From positions 1 through 7,494 of the forward strand of contig QNFC01000079.1 in the NCBI GenBank assembly GCA_003645395.1: a DNA stretch of 7,494 bases. The letters run 5' to 3'. Positions 1-5,803 of this stretch are shown piece after piece; the stretch's first letter is position 1, and the number at the start of each line of letters is the position of its first letter. Made by a program: the position numbers and the translations under genes. Under the pieces are notes generated by a model. That model made no database searches and was not told the origin of the DNA. It saw only the letters and a program-made list of their open reading frames with translations. The DNA is from Gammaproteobacteria bacterium (lineage in GTDB: Bacteria; Pseudomonadota; Gammaproteobacteria; Immundisolibacterales; Immundisolibacteraceae).

Positions 1-1257
1 GAAACCATCATCAACGCACTGGATGACATCAATCAGGAGTTGAAACTTCGACTCGAAGAACTGCGCGATGCCAACAAGTTAATCGAAGCACAGCGCCTGG
101 AAGAGCGCACCCGGTTCGACCTCGAAATGATGCAGGAACTCGGCTACTGCTCCGGCATCGAGAATTACTCTCGCTACCTGTCCGGGCGTGAACCCGGCGA
201 ACCACCACCCACCTTGTATGACTATCTGCCCGATGACGCCCTGCTGTTTGTCGACGAATCTCACGTCTCTATTCCGCAACTGGGCGCCATGTATAAAGGC
301 GACCGCTCGCGCAAAGAAACACTGGTGGGTTATGGCTTTCGCCTGCCATCGGCGCTTGATAACCGGCCCCTCAAGTTTGAGGAGTGGGAACGCATTGCGC
401 CACAGACGATTTACGTCTCTGCAACCCCCGGCCCCTATGAGTTCAGTAAAACCGACCTGGTAGTCGAGCAGCTGGTCCGACCTACTGGACTGGTTGACCC
501 AACTATCAACGTACGCCCGGTAGCTACTCAGGTTGACGACCTGCTGTCTGAAATCAAGCTGCGGCTCGACCTCAATGAGCGAGTCCTGGTGACCACACTC
601 ACCAAACGCATGGCCGAAGATCTCACCGATTATCTTGCCGAACATGGCGTACAGGCGCGCTACCTGCACTCAGACATCGATACAGTGGAACGGGTGGAGA
701 TTCTTCGCGACCTACGCCTGGGCACTTTTGATGTGCTAGTGGGGATCAATCTGTTACGCGAGGGACTGGATATTCCTGAAGTTTCGCTGGTGGCCATTCT
801 CGATGCAGACAAAGAGGGCTTTTTGCGCTCGGCGCAATCACTTATCCAGACCATCGGCCGCGCGGCGCGACACATCGACGGCAAGGCTATTCTCTATGCC
901 GATACTGTTACCAAATCCATGCATCGCGCCATTGACGAAACCAATCGCCGGCGAGAGAAACAAACCGCCTACAACCTTAAACACGGCATCACGCCAACGG
1001 GGATTAACAAGGCGATTATTGATATCATCAAAATAACCTATGGTGACGACCATCGTGCAGTCGAACAGAAAGTAGCAGAAGCCCCGGTTCATTACGGCCA
1101 AATGTCGGCTCGAAAAATAGGCCGGATAATTAAAGAAATTGAACAAAAGATGTACAAACATGCAGAAAATTTAGAATTCGAAGAAGCTGCTCGTCTGCGT
1201 GACGAAATTAATCAGATTCGCCGACAGACGTTGATAACGGATACTACGGCAGGCTAA
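1..1257 (+). CDS. uvrB: UvrABC system protein B, C-terminal 418 residues (5' end outside window)
   Basis: UvrB is the damage-verifying helicase-like subunit of nucleotide excision repair: it is loaded on DNA by UvrA and then recruits UvrC for dual incision. The frame is open from base 1, so the first visible residues (ETIINALDDINQE) lie inside the protein and the TTG at 40 is not a start. The piece keeps 418 residues of a protein usually near 670, so the Walker A motif and beta-hairpin region are upstream. Visible, numbered from base 1: motif II DESH at 85-88, SAT of motif III at 140-142, motif V GINLLREGLDIP at 248-259, motif VI QTIGRAAR at 283-290, and the coiled UVR domain at about 377-411 (NLEFEEAARLRDEI), which contacts UvrC. 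The stretch usually read as FLRSERSLIQ is FLRSAQSLIQ here, a mild variation. The gene ends in TAA. It is unrelated in function to the translation genes downstream. Confidence 0.98.
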   Translation, partial: ETIINALDDINQELKLRLEELRDANKLIEAQRLEERTRFDLEMMQELGYCSGIENYSRYLSGREPGEPPPTLYDYLPDDALLFVDESHVSIPQLGAMYKGDRSRKETLVGYGFRLPSALDNRPLKFEEWERIAPQTIYVSATPGPYEFSKTDLVVEQLVRPTGLVDPTINVRPVATQVDDLLSEIKLRLDLNERVLVTTLTKRMAEDLTDYLAEHGVQARYLHSDIDTVERVEILRDLRLGTFDVLVGINLLREGLDIPEVSLVAILDADKEGFLRSAQSLIQTIGRAARHIDGKAILYADTVTKSMHRAIDETNRRREKQTAYNLKHGITPTGINKAIIDIIKITYGDDHRAVEQKVAEAPVHYGQMSARKIGRIIKEIEQKMYKHAENLEFEEAARLRDEINQIRRQTLITDTTAG

Positions 1258-1263
1258 CGGACG

Positions 1264-1299
1264 GGCTCCAGTTTCTTGCATGGTATGCGATCCGGAGCC
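1264..1299 (+). terminator. possible uvrB 3' hairpin (weak terminator candidate)
   Basis: GGCTCC at 1264-1269 pairs perfectly with GGAGCC at 1294-1299. A small inner stem, GCAT/ATGC, can form in the 24-base loop. The arm starts seven bases after the uvrB stop codon, the right place for a transcript end. However, the sequence after it (GAGACACTTTCCTTA) has no real run of T, so this is at best an imperfect intrinsic terminator or a 3'-end stabilising structure. Confidence 0.25.
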
Positions 1300-1346
1300 G
1301 AGACACTTTCCTTACAACGAAACGCGGCCTTCGCCCCACAACCCTA

Positions 1347-1374
1347 TTGACCTTGCAACTTTCTGTGGTATCTT
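1347..1374 (+). promoter_or_regulatory. sigma70-type promoter for tRNA-Val with GC-rich discriminator
   Basis: TTGACC (1347-1352, five of six matches to TTGACA) is followed after 16 bases by TATCTT (1369-1374, four of six matches to TATAAT). The bases just after the -10 box (CTCCGCCCCCC) are a C-rich discriminator. Such GC-rich discriminators are characteristic of stable RNA promoters subject to stringent (ppGpp) control. Initiation would fall near 1381, leaving about 48 bases of 5' leader for RNase P to remove. Transcription may continue into thrS because no classical terminator follows the tRNA. Confidence 0.6.
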
Positions 1375-1428
1375 CTCCGCCCCCCGGAAACTAGGCATTG
1401 CACTTTACGCCACGGGGATCAACAGCGT

Positions 1429-1505
1429 AGGCGCGTAGCTCAGTTGGTTAGAGCACCACCTTGACATGGTGGGGGTCGTTGGTTCGAATCCAATCGCGCC
1501 TACCA
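1429..1505 (+). tRNA. tRNA-Val, anticodon GAC
   Basis: A complete cloverleaf can be folded by hand. The acceptor stem AGGCGCG (1429-1435) pairs with CGCGCCT (1495-1501). The D arm is GCTC/GAGC (1438-1441 with 1451-1454). The anticodon stem CCACC/GGTGG (1456-1460 with 1468-1472) closes the loop TTGACAT, giving anticodon GAC at 1463-1465, which reads valine codons GUC and GUU. The variable loop is GGGTC. The T arm is GTTGG/CCAAT around TTCGAAT, with one G-U pair. The discriminator base is A at 1502 and CCA is encoded at 1503-1505. The D-arm to T-arm core is nearly the E. coli valV/valW sequence, while the acceptor stem differs. The length is 77 bases including CCA. Confidence 0.98.
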
Positions 1506-1529
1506 AATTTCCCAGGCATCGCCAACCAG

Positions 1530-1551
1530 CGGTGTCTTTTTTATGACACCG
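1530..1551 (+). promoter_or_regulatory. 5' hairpin of the thrS leader, between tRNA-Val and thrS
   Basis: CGGTGTC (1530-1536) pairs with GACACCG (1545-1551), a perfect seven-base-pair stem around an eight-base loop TTTTTTAT. A second GACACC at 1553-1558 can replace the first as the 3' arm. The T run lies inside the loop rather than after the stem, so it does not look like an intrinsic terminator. By position it could correspond to the upstream stem-loop (domain 4) of the E. coli thrS operator, or be a processing or stabilising structure for the tRNA precursor. Its function is inferred only from position. Confidence 0.35.
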
Positions 1552-1560
1552 TGACACCCA

Positions 1561-1599
1561 AGTGGTGCTATCACGTGGCCGTTGGTAAAGGTCACCACT
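1561..1599 (+). promoter_or_regulatory. candidate ThrRS translational operator (tRNA-Thr anticodon-arm mimic)
   Basis: GTGGCC (1575-1580) pairs with GGTCAC (1590-1595), six base pairs including one G-U. The loop contains TTGGTAA at 1582-1588, the same seven bases as the anticodon loop of E. coli tRNA-Thr(GGU). The GGT triplet lies at -32 to -30 relative to the thrS A(TG). In E. coli, ThrRS represses its own mRNA by binding a leader stem-loop that imitates the tRNA-Thr anticodon arm at about this distance. Outer bases AGTG (1561-1564) can pair with CACT (1596-1599), and GTG/CAC (1565-1567 with 1572-1574) can form a small side hairpin, giving a compact junction. A G1581-A1589 mismatch flanks the loop. 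Binding by ThrRS is inferred, not shown. Confidence 0.6.
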
Positions 1600-1615
1600 G
1601 AATTTAGAGATCAAC

Positions 1616-3541
1616 ATGCCAGCGGTAACGCTCCCAGACGGCAGTCAACGCCAATACGATCAGCCGATTTCGGTCGCACAGGTTGCTGCCGATATCGGCG
1701 CTGGCCTTGCTCGGGCTGCCATTGGTGGCAAGGTTAATGACACCCTGGTCGACACCAGCTTTCTGATCGATACGGACGCCGAGCTAGCAATTATCACCGC
1801 CAAAGATGATGAAGGCCTGGAAATCATCCGTCACTCCACCGCTCATCTGCTTGCCCAGGCAGTTAAATCGCTATTCCCGGAAGCACAGGTAACGATTGGC
1901 CCGGTCATCGACGACGGCTTCTATTACGACTTTGCCTATCAGCGCCCCTTTACCCCGGAAGATTTCCAGGCCATAGAAAAGCGCATGGCAGAACTGGTCA
2001 AACAGGATTTCCCAGTCAGTCGCAGCGTTAAAGATCGCGATGAGGCGGTAAGCTTTTTTACCGATATGGGCGAGAGCTACAAAGCTGAAATTATCGCCGA
2101 CATCCCGGAAAACACCGATATTTCGCTCTATCAGCAAGGTGACTTTATCGACCTGTGTCGCGGCCCACACGTACCTTCAACCGCACACCTGAAAGCTTTC
2201 AAGCTAACCAAACTGGCGGGAGCATACTGGCGCGCCGATGCTAACAATGAAATGTTGCAGCGCATCTACGGCACTGCCTGGGCCAACAAGCAGCAACTAA
2301 AAGATTACCTGACGCGCATTGAAGAAGCAGAAAAGCGCGACCACCGCAAAATTGCCAAACAGCTCGACCTGTTTCATCTACAGGAAGAAGCGCCAGGAAT
2401 GATTTTCTGGCACCCTAATGGCTGGACGATTTATCAGCAGGTAGAGCAGTACATTCGCCAGGTCATGCAGGACAACGGCTATCAGGAAGTTCGTACCCCA
2501 CAGGTAGTAGATCGCAAGCTTTGGGAACAGTCCGGTCACTGGGAAAATTTCGCCGAAAACATGTTTACCACCCACTCGGAAAATCGCGACTACGCGATAA
2601 AACCGATGAACTGTCCCGGGCATATACAGATTTATAACCGAGGACTCCGCAGTTACCGTGACCTGCCGTTGCGTCTTGCCGAGTTCGGTAGCTGCCATCG
2701 TAATGAACCATCGGGCACGCTTCACGGACTGATGCGACTACGGAATTTTGTGCAGGACGATGCCCATATCTTCTGCACCGAAGAGCAGATTCAGCAGGAA
2801 GTGGACACTTTCATTGATCTGCTTTTTGAGGTTTATCAGGCGTTCGGCTTCCCGGATATTCTAATTCAGTTATCGACCCGTCCCGAGCAGCGCGTCGGCA
2901 ACGACGCCATCTGGGACAAGGCTGAGCTAGCTCTACAGCAAGCCCTTGATAACAAAGAACTAGACTGGACCCTTCAGCCCGGCGAGGGTGCCTTTTACGG
3001 CCCAAAAATAGAATTTTCTTTGCGCGATTCCCTCCAGCGCGTCTGGCAGTGCGGTACCATTCAGGTCGACTTCTCCATGCCCGAGCGGCTCAATGCTCAT
3101 TACATCGCTGAGGATGGCAGCCGACAGACTCCGGTAATGCTGCACCGGGCGATTCTTGGATCGTTGGAAAGGTTCATCGGAATTCTTATTGAAGAACATG
3201 CAGGCATATTACCGACATGGTTGTCACCAACCCAGGTCGCAGTACTAAATATCACCGACGAGCAGGCCGACTATAGTCATCAGGTCGTTGAGACCCTAAA
3301 AAAACAGAACATTAGAGCAACAGCCGACTTGAGAAACGAGAAAATCGGCTATAAAATTCGCGAACACACTCTGCAACGCATCCCTTACCTGCTTGTGATT
3401 GGTAATCGTGAATGTGAAGCGGCAGAAGTGGCCGTACGCACGCGTGGTGGCGAAGATTTAGGAAGCATGCCAATGCCCACCTTTCTTGACATGATCAACG
3501 CCGACATCGCGAGTCGCGGCCATATTATTTTGGAGGACTAA
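1616..3541 (+). CDS. thrS: threonyl-tRNA synthetase
   Basis: A cytoplasmic class II synthetase that charges tRNA-Thr and hydrolyses mischarged Ser-tRNA-Thr. It has 641 residues, one fewer than E. coli, and full domain architecture: TGS domain at about 1-62, editing domain at about 64-224 with H73/H77 (HSTAH) and C181/H185 (CRGPH), catalytic core at about 242-534, and C-terminal anticodon-binding domain to 641. The zinc/threonine site is C333 (MNCPGH), H384 (DDAHIF) and H510 (MLHRA), each one position before the E. coli ligands. Motif 2 has R362 (HRNEPSG) and motif 3 has R519 (GSLERF). The ATG at 1616 fits the family N terminus. Its ribosome site is poor (TAGAGA at 1605-1610, five bases before ATG), which suits translational repression by the leader structure. 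The TAA stop at 3539-3541 is four bases before the infC start. Confidence 0.99.
   Translation: MPAVTLPDGSQRQYDQPISVAQVAADIGAGLARAAIGGKVNDTLVDTSFLIDTDAELAIITAKDDEGLEIIRHSTAHLLAQAVKSLFPEAQVTIGPVIDDGFYYDFAYQRPFTPEDFQAIEKRMAELVKQDFPVSRSVKDRDEAVSFFTDMGESYKAEIIADIPENTDISLYQQGDFIDLCRGPHVPSTAHLKAFKLTKLAGAYWRADANNEMLQRIYGTAWANKQQLKDYLTRIEEAEKRDHRKIAKQLDLFHLQEEAPGMIFWHPNGWTIYQQVEQYIRQVMQDNGYQEVRTPQVVDRKLWEQSGHWENFAENMFTTHSENRDYAIKPMNCPGHIQIYNRGLRSYRDLPLRLAEFGSCHRNEPSGTLHGLMRLRNFVQDDAHIFCTEEQIQQEVDTFIDLLFEVYQAFGFPDILIQLSTRPEQRVGNDAIWDKAELALQQALDNKELDWTLQPGEGAFYGPKIEFSLRDSLQRVWQCGTIQVDFSMPERLNAHYIAEDGSRQTPVMLHRAILGSLERFIGILIEEHAGILPTWLSPTQVAVLNITDEQADYSHQVVETLKKQNIRATADLRNEKIGYKIREHTLQRIPYLLVIGNRECEAAEVAVRTRGGEDLGSMPMPTFLDMINADIASRGHIILED
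3532..3536 (+). promoter_or_regulatory. strong Shine-Dalgarno that fixes the infC ATC start
   Basis: GGAGG lies inside the last codons of thrS, eight bases before the ATC at 3545. It is the best ribosome site in the window. It supports ATC at 3545 over the in-frame TTG at 3578, which has no comparable sequence in front of it. Confidence 0.85.
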
Positions 3542-3544
3542 AAC

Positions 3545-4060
3545 ATCGCCAAGAAGGATCAGACCCGAATAAACGATTTGATAACCGCACCAGAAGTGCG
3601 GTTGATTGCTGCCGATGGAGAACAGCTGGGAGTAGTCAAGATTGCTGATGCCCAGACACTTGCCGGCGATGCCGGCATGGATCTGGTCGAGATTTCGCCC
3701 GGGGCAGCACCGCCCGTGTGCAAAATCATGGATTTTGGCAAGTTCCTCTACAACGAGAGCAAAAAACGGGCGGCGGCGAAAAAAAACCAAAAACAAGTTC
3801 AGGTCAAGGAGATCAAATTTCGGCCACGTACCGATTCCGGCGACTATAAAATCAAGCTGAGAAACCTGCAGAAGTTTCTCGAAAACGGTGACCGGGCAAA
3901 AGTGACCATGCGGTTTCGAGGCCGGGAAATGGCCCACCAGGAACTAGGCAGAGATTTACTACTAAGGGTCGAAAAAGACCTGGAAGAAATTGCGTTGGTA
4001 GAACAATTCCCGCGTATGGAAGGACGACAAATGGTGATGGTCCTCAGCCCGCGCAAATAA
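3545..4060 (+). CDS. infC: translation initiation factor IF-3, ATC start
   Basis: IF3 binds the 30S subunit, prevents premature 50S joining and proofreads initiator tRNA and start codon. The protein has 171 residues (E. coli 180) if it begins at ATC 3545. The thrS TAA at 3539-3541 is in the same frame, so only AAC and ATC precede GCC, and no ATG, GTG or TTG lies before residue 12. Starting at 3545 gives the expected basic N terminus MAKKDQTRIND; TTG at 3578 would lose part of the conserved N-terminal segment. The N domain has VDLVEIS-type (MDLVEIS) and PPVCKIMDFGKF (56-67) motifs. A lysine-rich linker (SKKRAAAKKNQK) follows, then the C domain with VKEIKFRP and FRGREMAHQ (114-122). E. coli uses ATT, and IF3 discrimination against such codons gives autogenous control; the same is likely here. 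It is translationally close to thrS, with a three-base gap. Confidence 0.97.
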   Translation: MAKKDQTRINDLITAPEVRLIAADGEQLGVVKIADAQTLAGDAGMDLVEISPGAAPPVCKIMDFGKFLYNESKKRAAAKKNQKQVQVKEIKFRPRTDSGDYKIKLRNLQKFLENGDRAKVTMRFRGREMAHQELGRDLLLRVEKDLEEIALVEQFPRMEGRQMVMVLSPRK

Positions 4061-4065
4061 ACGGG

Positions 4066-4111
4066 ACTCCCTTCACCCATCTATTATCGAAAACTGTTGG
4101 AGCAGTACAGT
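4066..4111 (+). promoter_or_regulatory. possible L20-type operator occluding the rpmI ribosome site
   Basis: The rpmI Shine-Dalgarno GGAG (4099-4102) sits in the loop of a short hairpin, ACTG (4093-4096) with CAGT (4103-4106). A second CAGT at 4108-4111 that overlaps the GTG start can serve as the alternative arm. Upstream CTCC (4067-4070) is complementary to the loop GGAG, so a small pseudoknot is possible. In E. coli, L20 represses rpmI-rplT through a pseudoknot that traps the rpmI ribosome site. Stems here are only four base pairs, so this rests mainly on position and analogy. Confidence 0.3.
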
Positions 4112-4307
4112 GCCAAAACTAAAAACCAATCGCGGCGCCGCTAAGCGGTTCACCCGCACCGCCTCTGGACGAGTCAAGGTCGGTCAGTCACATCGTCGCC
4201 ATATTTTGACGAAGAAATCGACCAAACGTAAACGTCATCTGCGAAGCCCGGCTTTCGCCTGCAAGGCTGATGCCGCCTTGATTGTACGCATGCTGCCTTA
4301 TAGCTAA
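4110..4307 (+). CDS. rpmI: 50S ribosomal protein L35 (bL35), GTG start
   Basis: A small, very basic protein of the large ribosomal subunit. The 65 residues equal the E. coli length, and the sequence follows the family throughout: PKLKTNRGAAKRF at the N terminus, HILTKKSTKRKRHLR in the middle and a short LPYS C terminus (LPYA in E. coli). The start is GTG at 4110, supported by GGAG seven bases upstream and by exact family length. It lies 49 bases after infC and 63 before rplT, the standard order. In E. coli its translation is the point at which L20 represses both ribosomal genes. Confidence 0.98.
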   Translation: MPKLKTNRGAAKRFTRTASGRVKVGQSHRRHILTKKSTKRKRHLRSPAFACKADAALIVRMLPYS

Positions 4308-4370
4308 ACAGCATTTAAAAATCCTTAATTAAACTGACGCTGTAACCAGCATTTTCACGGTGATTGAATC
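4308..4370 (+). other. AT-rich rpmI-rplT spacer
   Basis: Sixty-three bases without a gene. They contain an AT-rich tract (TTTAAAAATCCTTAATTAAA), a five-base-pair complementarity ACAGC (4308-4312) with GCTGT (4339-4343), and a direct repeat CAGCATTT at 4309-4316 and 4347-4354. The rplT ribosome site is probably GGTGA at 4359-4363, seven bases before the ATG. I see no convincing promoter. Confidence 0.4.
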
Positions 4371-4733
4371 ATGCCTAGAGTAAAACGGGGCGTTACCGCC
4401 CGCGCCCGCCATAAGAAAGTTATGAAGTTAGCCCGCGGGTATCGCGGCGCCCGTAGCCGGGTTTATCGCGTTGCCGTTCAGGCGGTTACCAAAGCGGGCC
4501 AGTATGCCTATCGCGACCGGAAACAGCGTAAACGTCAGTTTCGCTCTTTGTGGATCGTGCGTATTAATGCAGCTGCCCGAGATAACGGACTTTCATACAG
4601 CCGGCTCATCAACGGCTTAAGCAAGGCCGGCATCACCGTTGATCGCAAAATCCTTGCTGAGCTTGCTGTTAACGATCCGCAGGCGTTCACATCGGTTGCT
4701 GAACAGGCTAAAGCTGCCCTGCAGCCAGCCTGA
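4371..4733 (+). CDS. rplT: 50S ribosomal protein L20 (bL20)
   Basis: An early assembly protein that binds 23S rRNA and is needed to build the large subunit. It has 120 residues against 118 in E. coli. The long basic N-terminal extension is intact (PRVKRGVTARARHKKVMKLA, then GARSRVYRVA), followed by the conserved AGQYAYRDRKQRKRQFR and the globular C-terminal half with WIVRINAAARDNGLSYS and DRKILAELAV. In E. coli that C-terminal half also recognises the mRNA operator before rpmI and represses rpmI, and through coupling rplT. The ATG start fits the family, with a modest ribosome site (GGTGA). It is followed by pheS after 41 bases. Confidence 0.99.
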   Translation: MPRVKRGVTARARHKKVMKLARGYRGARSRVYRVAVQAVTKAGQYAYRDRKQRKRQFRSLWIVRINAAARDNGLSYSRLINGLSKAGITVDRKILAELAVNDPQAFTSVAEQAKAALQPA

Positions 4734-4774
4734 TTCAGTCTGCCGCACACATAGAAAAAGCCGAACCTGTTTAA

Positions 4775-5794
4775 ATGGCAGATATTGACGGGCTGCTGAA
4801 GCAGGCCACGGCACAAATTGGGGCGGCGAATAAGACAGTTGATCTTGAAGCGGTTCGAGTTGCTTATCTAGGCAAAAAAGGTGAACTCACAACCCTTTTA
4901 AAAGCCTTAGGCAGTATGACGCCAGAACAGCGGCCGATTTTTGGTGACGCGGTGAATTCTGCCAAACGCCAGATAGCAGTGGCACTGGACAAGCGTCGGA
5001 CTGAACTACAGCAAGCACAACTCGCGGATCAACTTAAGTCGGAGACTATCGACGTAACCCTGCCGGGGCGCGGCGATACCTCCGGTGGCTTACATCCGAT
5101 CAGCCGGACACTTCGACGCATCGAGACACTTTTCCGACAACTCGGTTTCGAGGTCCACGATGGACCAGAGCTGGAAGACGATTACCACAACTTCGAAGCA
5201 CTCAACATTCCCGCCGACCATCCGGCGAGAGCGATGCACGACACTTTTTATTGTGCCGATGGCCTGCTACTGCGGACCCATACCTCACCCGTACAAATTC
5301 GTGCTATGGAAAAGCAGGGTCCGCCGATCCGGCTGATAGCACCCGGCAGAGTTTATCGACGTGATTCTGACCTCACTCATACGCCAATGTTTCATCAGGT
5401 AGAAGGACTGATGATCGACAGGGATATCAGTCTGGCCAACCTAAAAGGCCTGCTCAACCGCTTCCTGCAGCTGTTTTTTGAACAGGAAAACTTAAAAACG
5501 CGATTCCGACCCAGCTTTTTCCCTTTTACTGAACCCTCTGCCGAAGTCGATGTGGCTTGTGTGGGCTGCGGCGGTAGCGGTTGCCGAATCTGCAGCCACA
5601 GTGGCTGGCTAGAAGTACTCGGGTCGGGCATGGTTCACCCGAATGTGCTGCGAAATGTAGGTCTGGATCCCGAAATATATAGTGGATTTGCCTTTGGTAT
5701 GGGCGTGGAACGACTGGCAATGTTGCGCTACGAAATAGATGACCTGCGCATATTCTTCGATAACGACCTGCGTTTTTTACGCCAATTTAACTAG
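4775..5794 (+). CDS. pheS: phenylalanyl-tRNA synthetase alpha subunit
   Basis: The catalytic subunit of the alpha2beta2 PheRS, a class II enzyme that attaches Phe to tRNA-Phe. It has 339 residues (E. coli 327). The N-terminal coiled coil spans about 1-90, followed by the aminoacylation core. Recognisable are DDYHNFEALNIP (135-146), HTSPVQIRAM, motif 2 GRVYRRDSDLTHTPMFHQ, and motif 3 FAFGMGVERLAMLRY; A306 aligns with the specificity residue A294 of E. coli. The length difference is explained by a Cys4 insertion, C262, C265, C270 and C273 (CVGCGGSGCRIC), common in many bacterial PheS proteins but absent from E. coli, and probably zinc-binding. A TAA in the same frame directly precedes the ATG at 4775, so no longer start is possible. 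No clear Shine-Dalgarno is seen, suggesting dependence on upstream translation or an unstructured site. Confidence 0.99.
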   Translation: MADIDGLLKQATAQIGAANKTVDLEAVRVAYLGKKGELTTLLKALGSMTPEQRPIFGDAVNSAKRQIAVALDKRRTELQQAQLADQLKSETIDVTLPGRGDTSGGLHPISRTLRRIETLFRQLGFEVHDGPELEDDYHNFEALNIPADHPARAMHDTFYCADGLLLRTHTSPVQIRAMEKQGPPIRLIAPGRVYRRDSDLTHTPMFHQVEGLMIDRDISLANLKGLLNRFLQLFFEQENLKTRFRPSFFPFTEPSAEVDVACVGCGGSGCRICSHSGWLEVLGSGMVHPNVLRNVGLDPEIYSGFAFGMGVERLAMLRYEIDDLRIFFDNDLRFLRQFN

Positions 5795-5803
5795 CCTGCC
5801 GCA

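Noticed and set aside
79..669. Long minus-strand reading frame of 196 residues opposite uvrB
   Set aside because: It is fully antisense to well-conserved UvrB, with no recognisable domain. It is a shadow of codon bias, as are the frames opposite infC (3458-3937) and pheT (5791-6156).
40..1257. uvrB starting at TTG 40
   Set aside because: The frame is open to base 1 and the protein lacks its N-terminal ~255 residues, so the gene simply begins outside the window.
1530..1551. Rho-independent terminator after tRNA-Val
   Set aside because: The T run is in the loop and the 3' side of the stem is followed by GTGACACCCAAG with no T tract.
1543..1574. Separate thrS promoter using ATGACA (1543-1548) and TGCTAT (1566-1571) or TATCAC (1569-1574)
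   Set aside because: The -10 match is poor and the start site would fall inside the operator hairpin, removing its 5' arm.
1405..1617. Minus-strand reading frame of 70 residues containing GFEPTTPTMSRWCSNQLSYAP
   Set aside because: It is the antisense of the tRNA-Val gene. This peptide is a well-known artefact of translating tRNA genes backwards, not a protein.
3578..4060. infC starting at TTG 3578
   Set aside because: It loses the conserved N-terminal residues and has no good ribosome site, whereas ATC at 3545 has GGAGG at ideal spacing.
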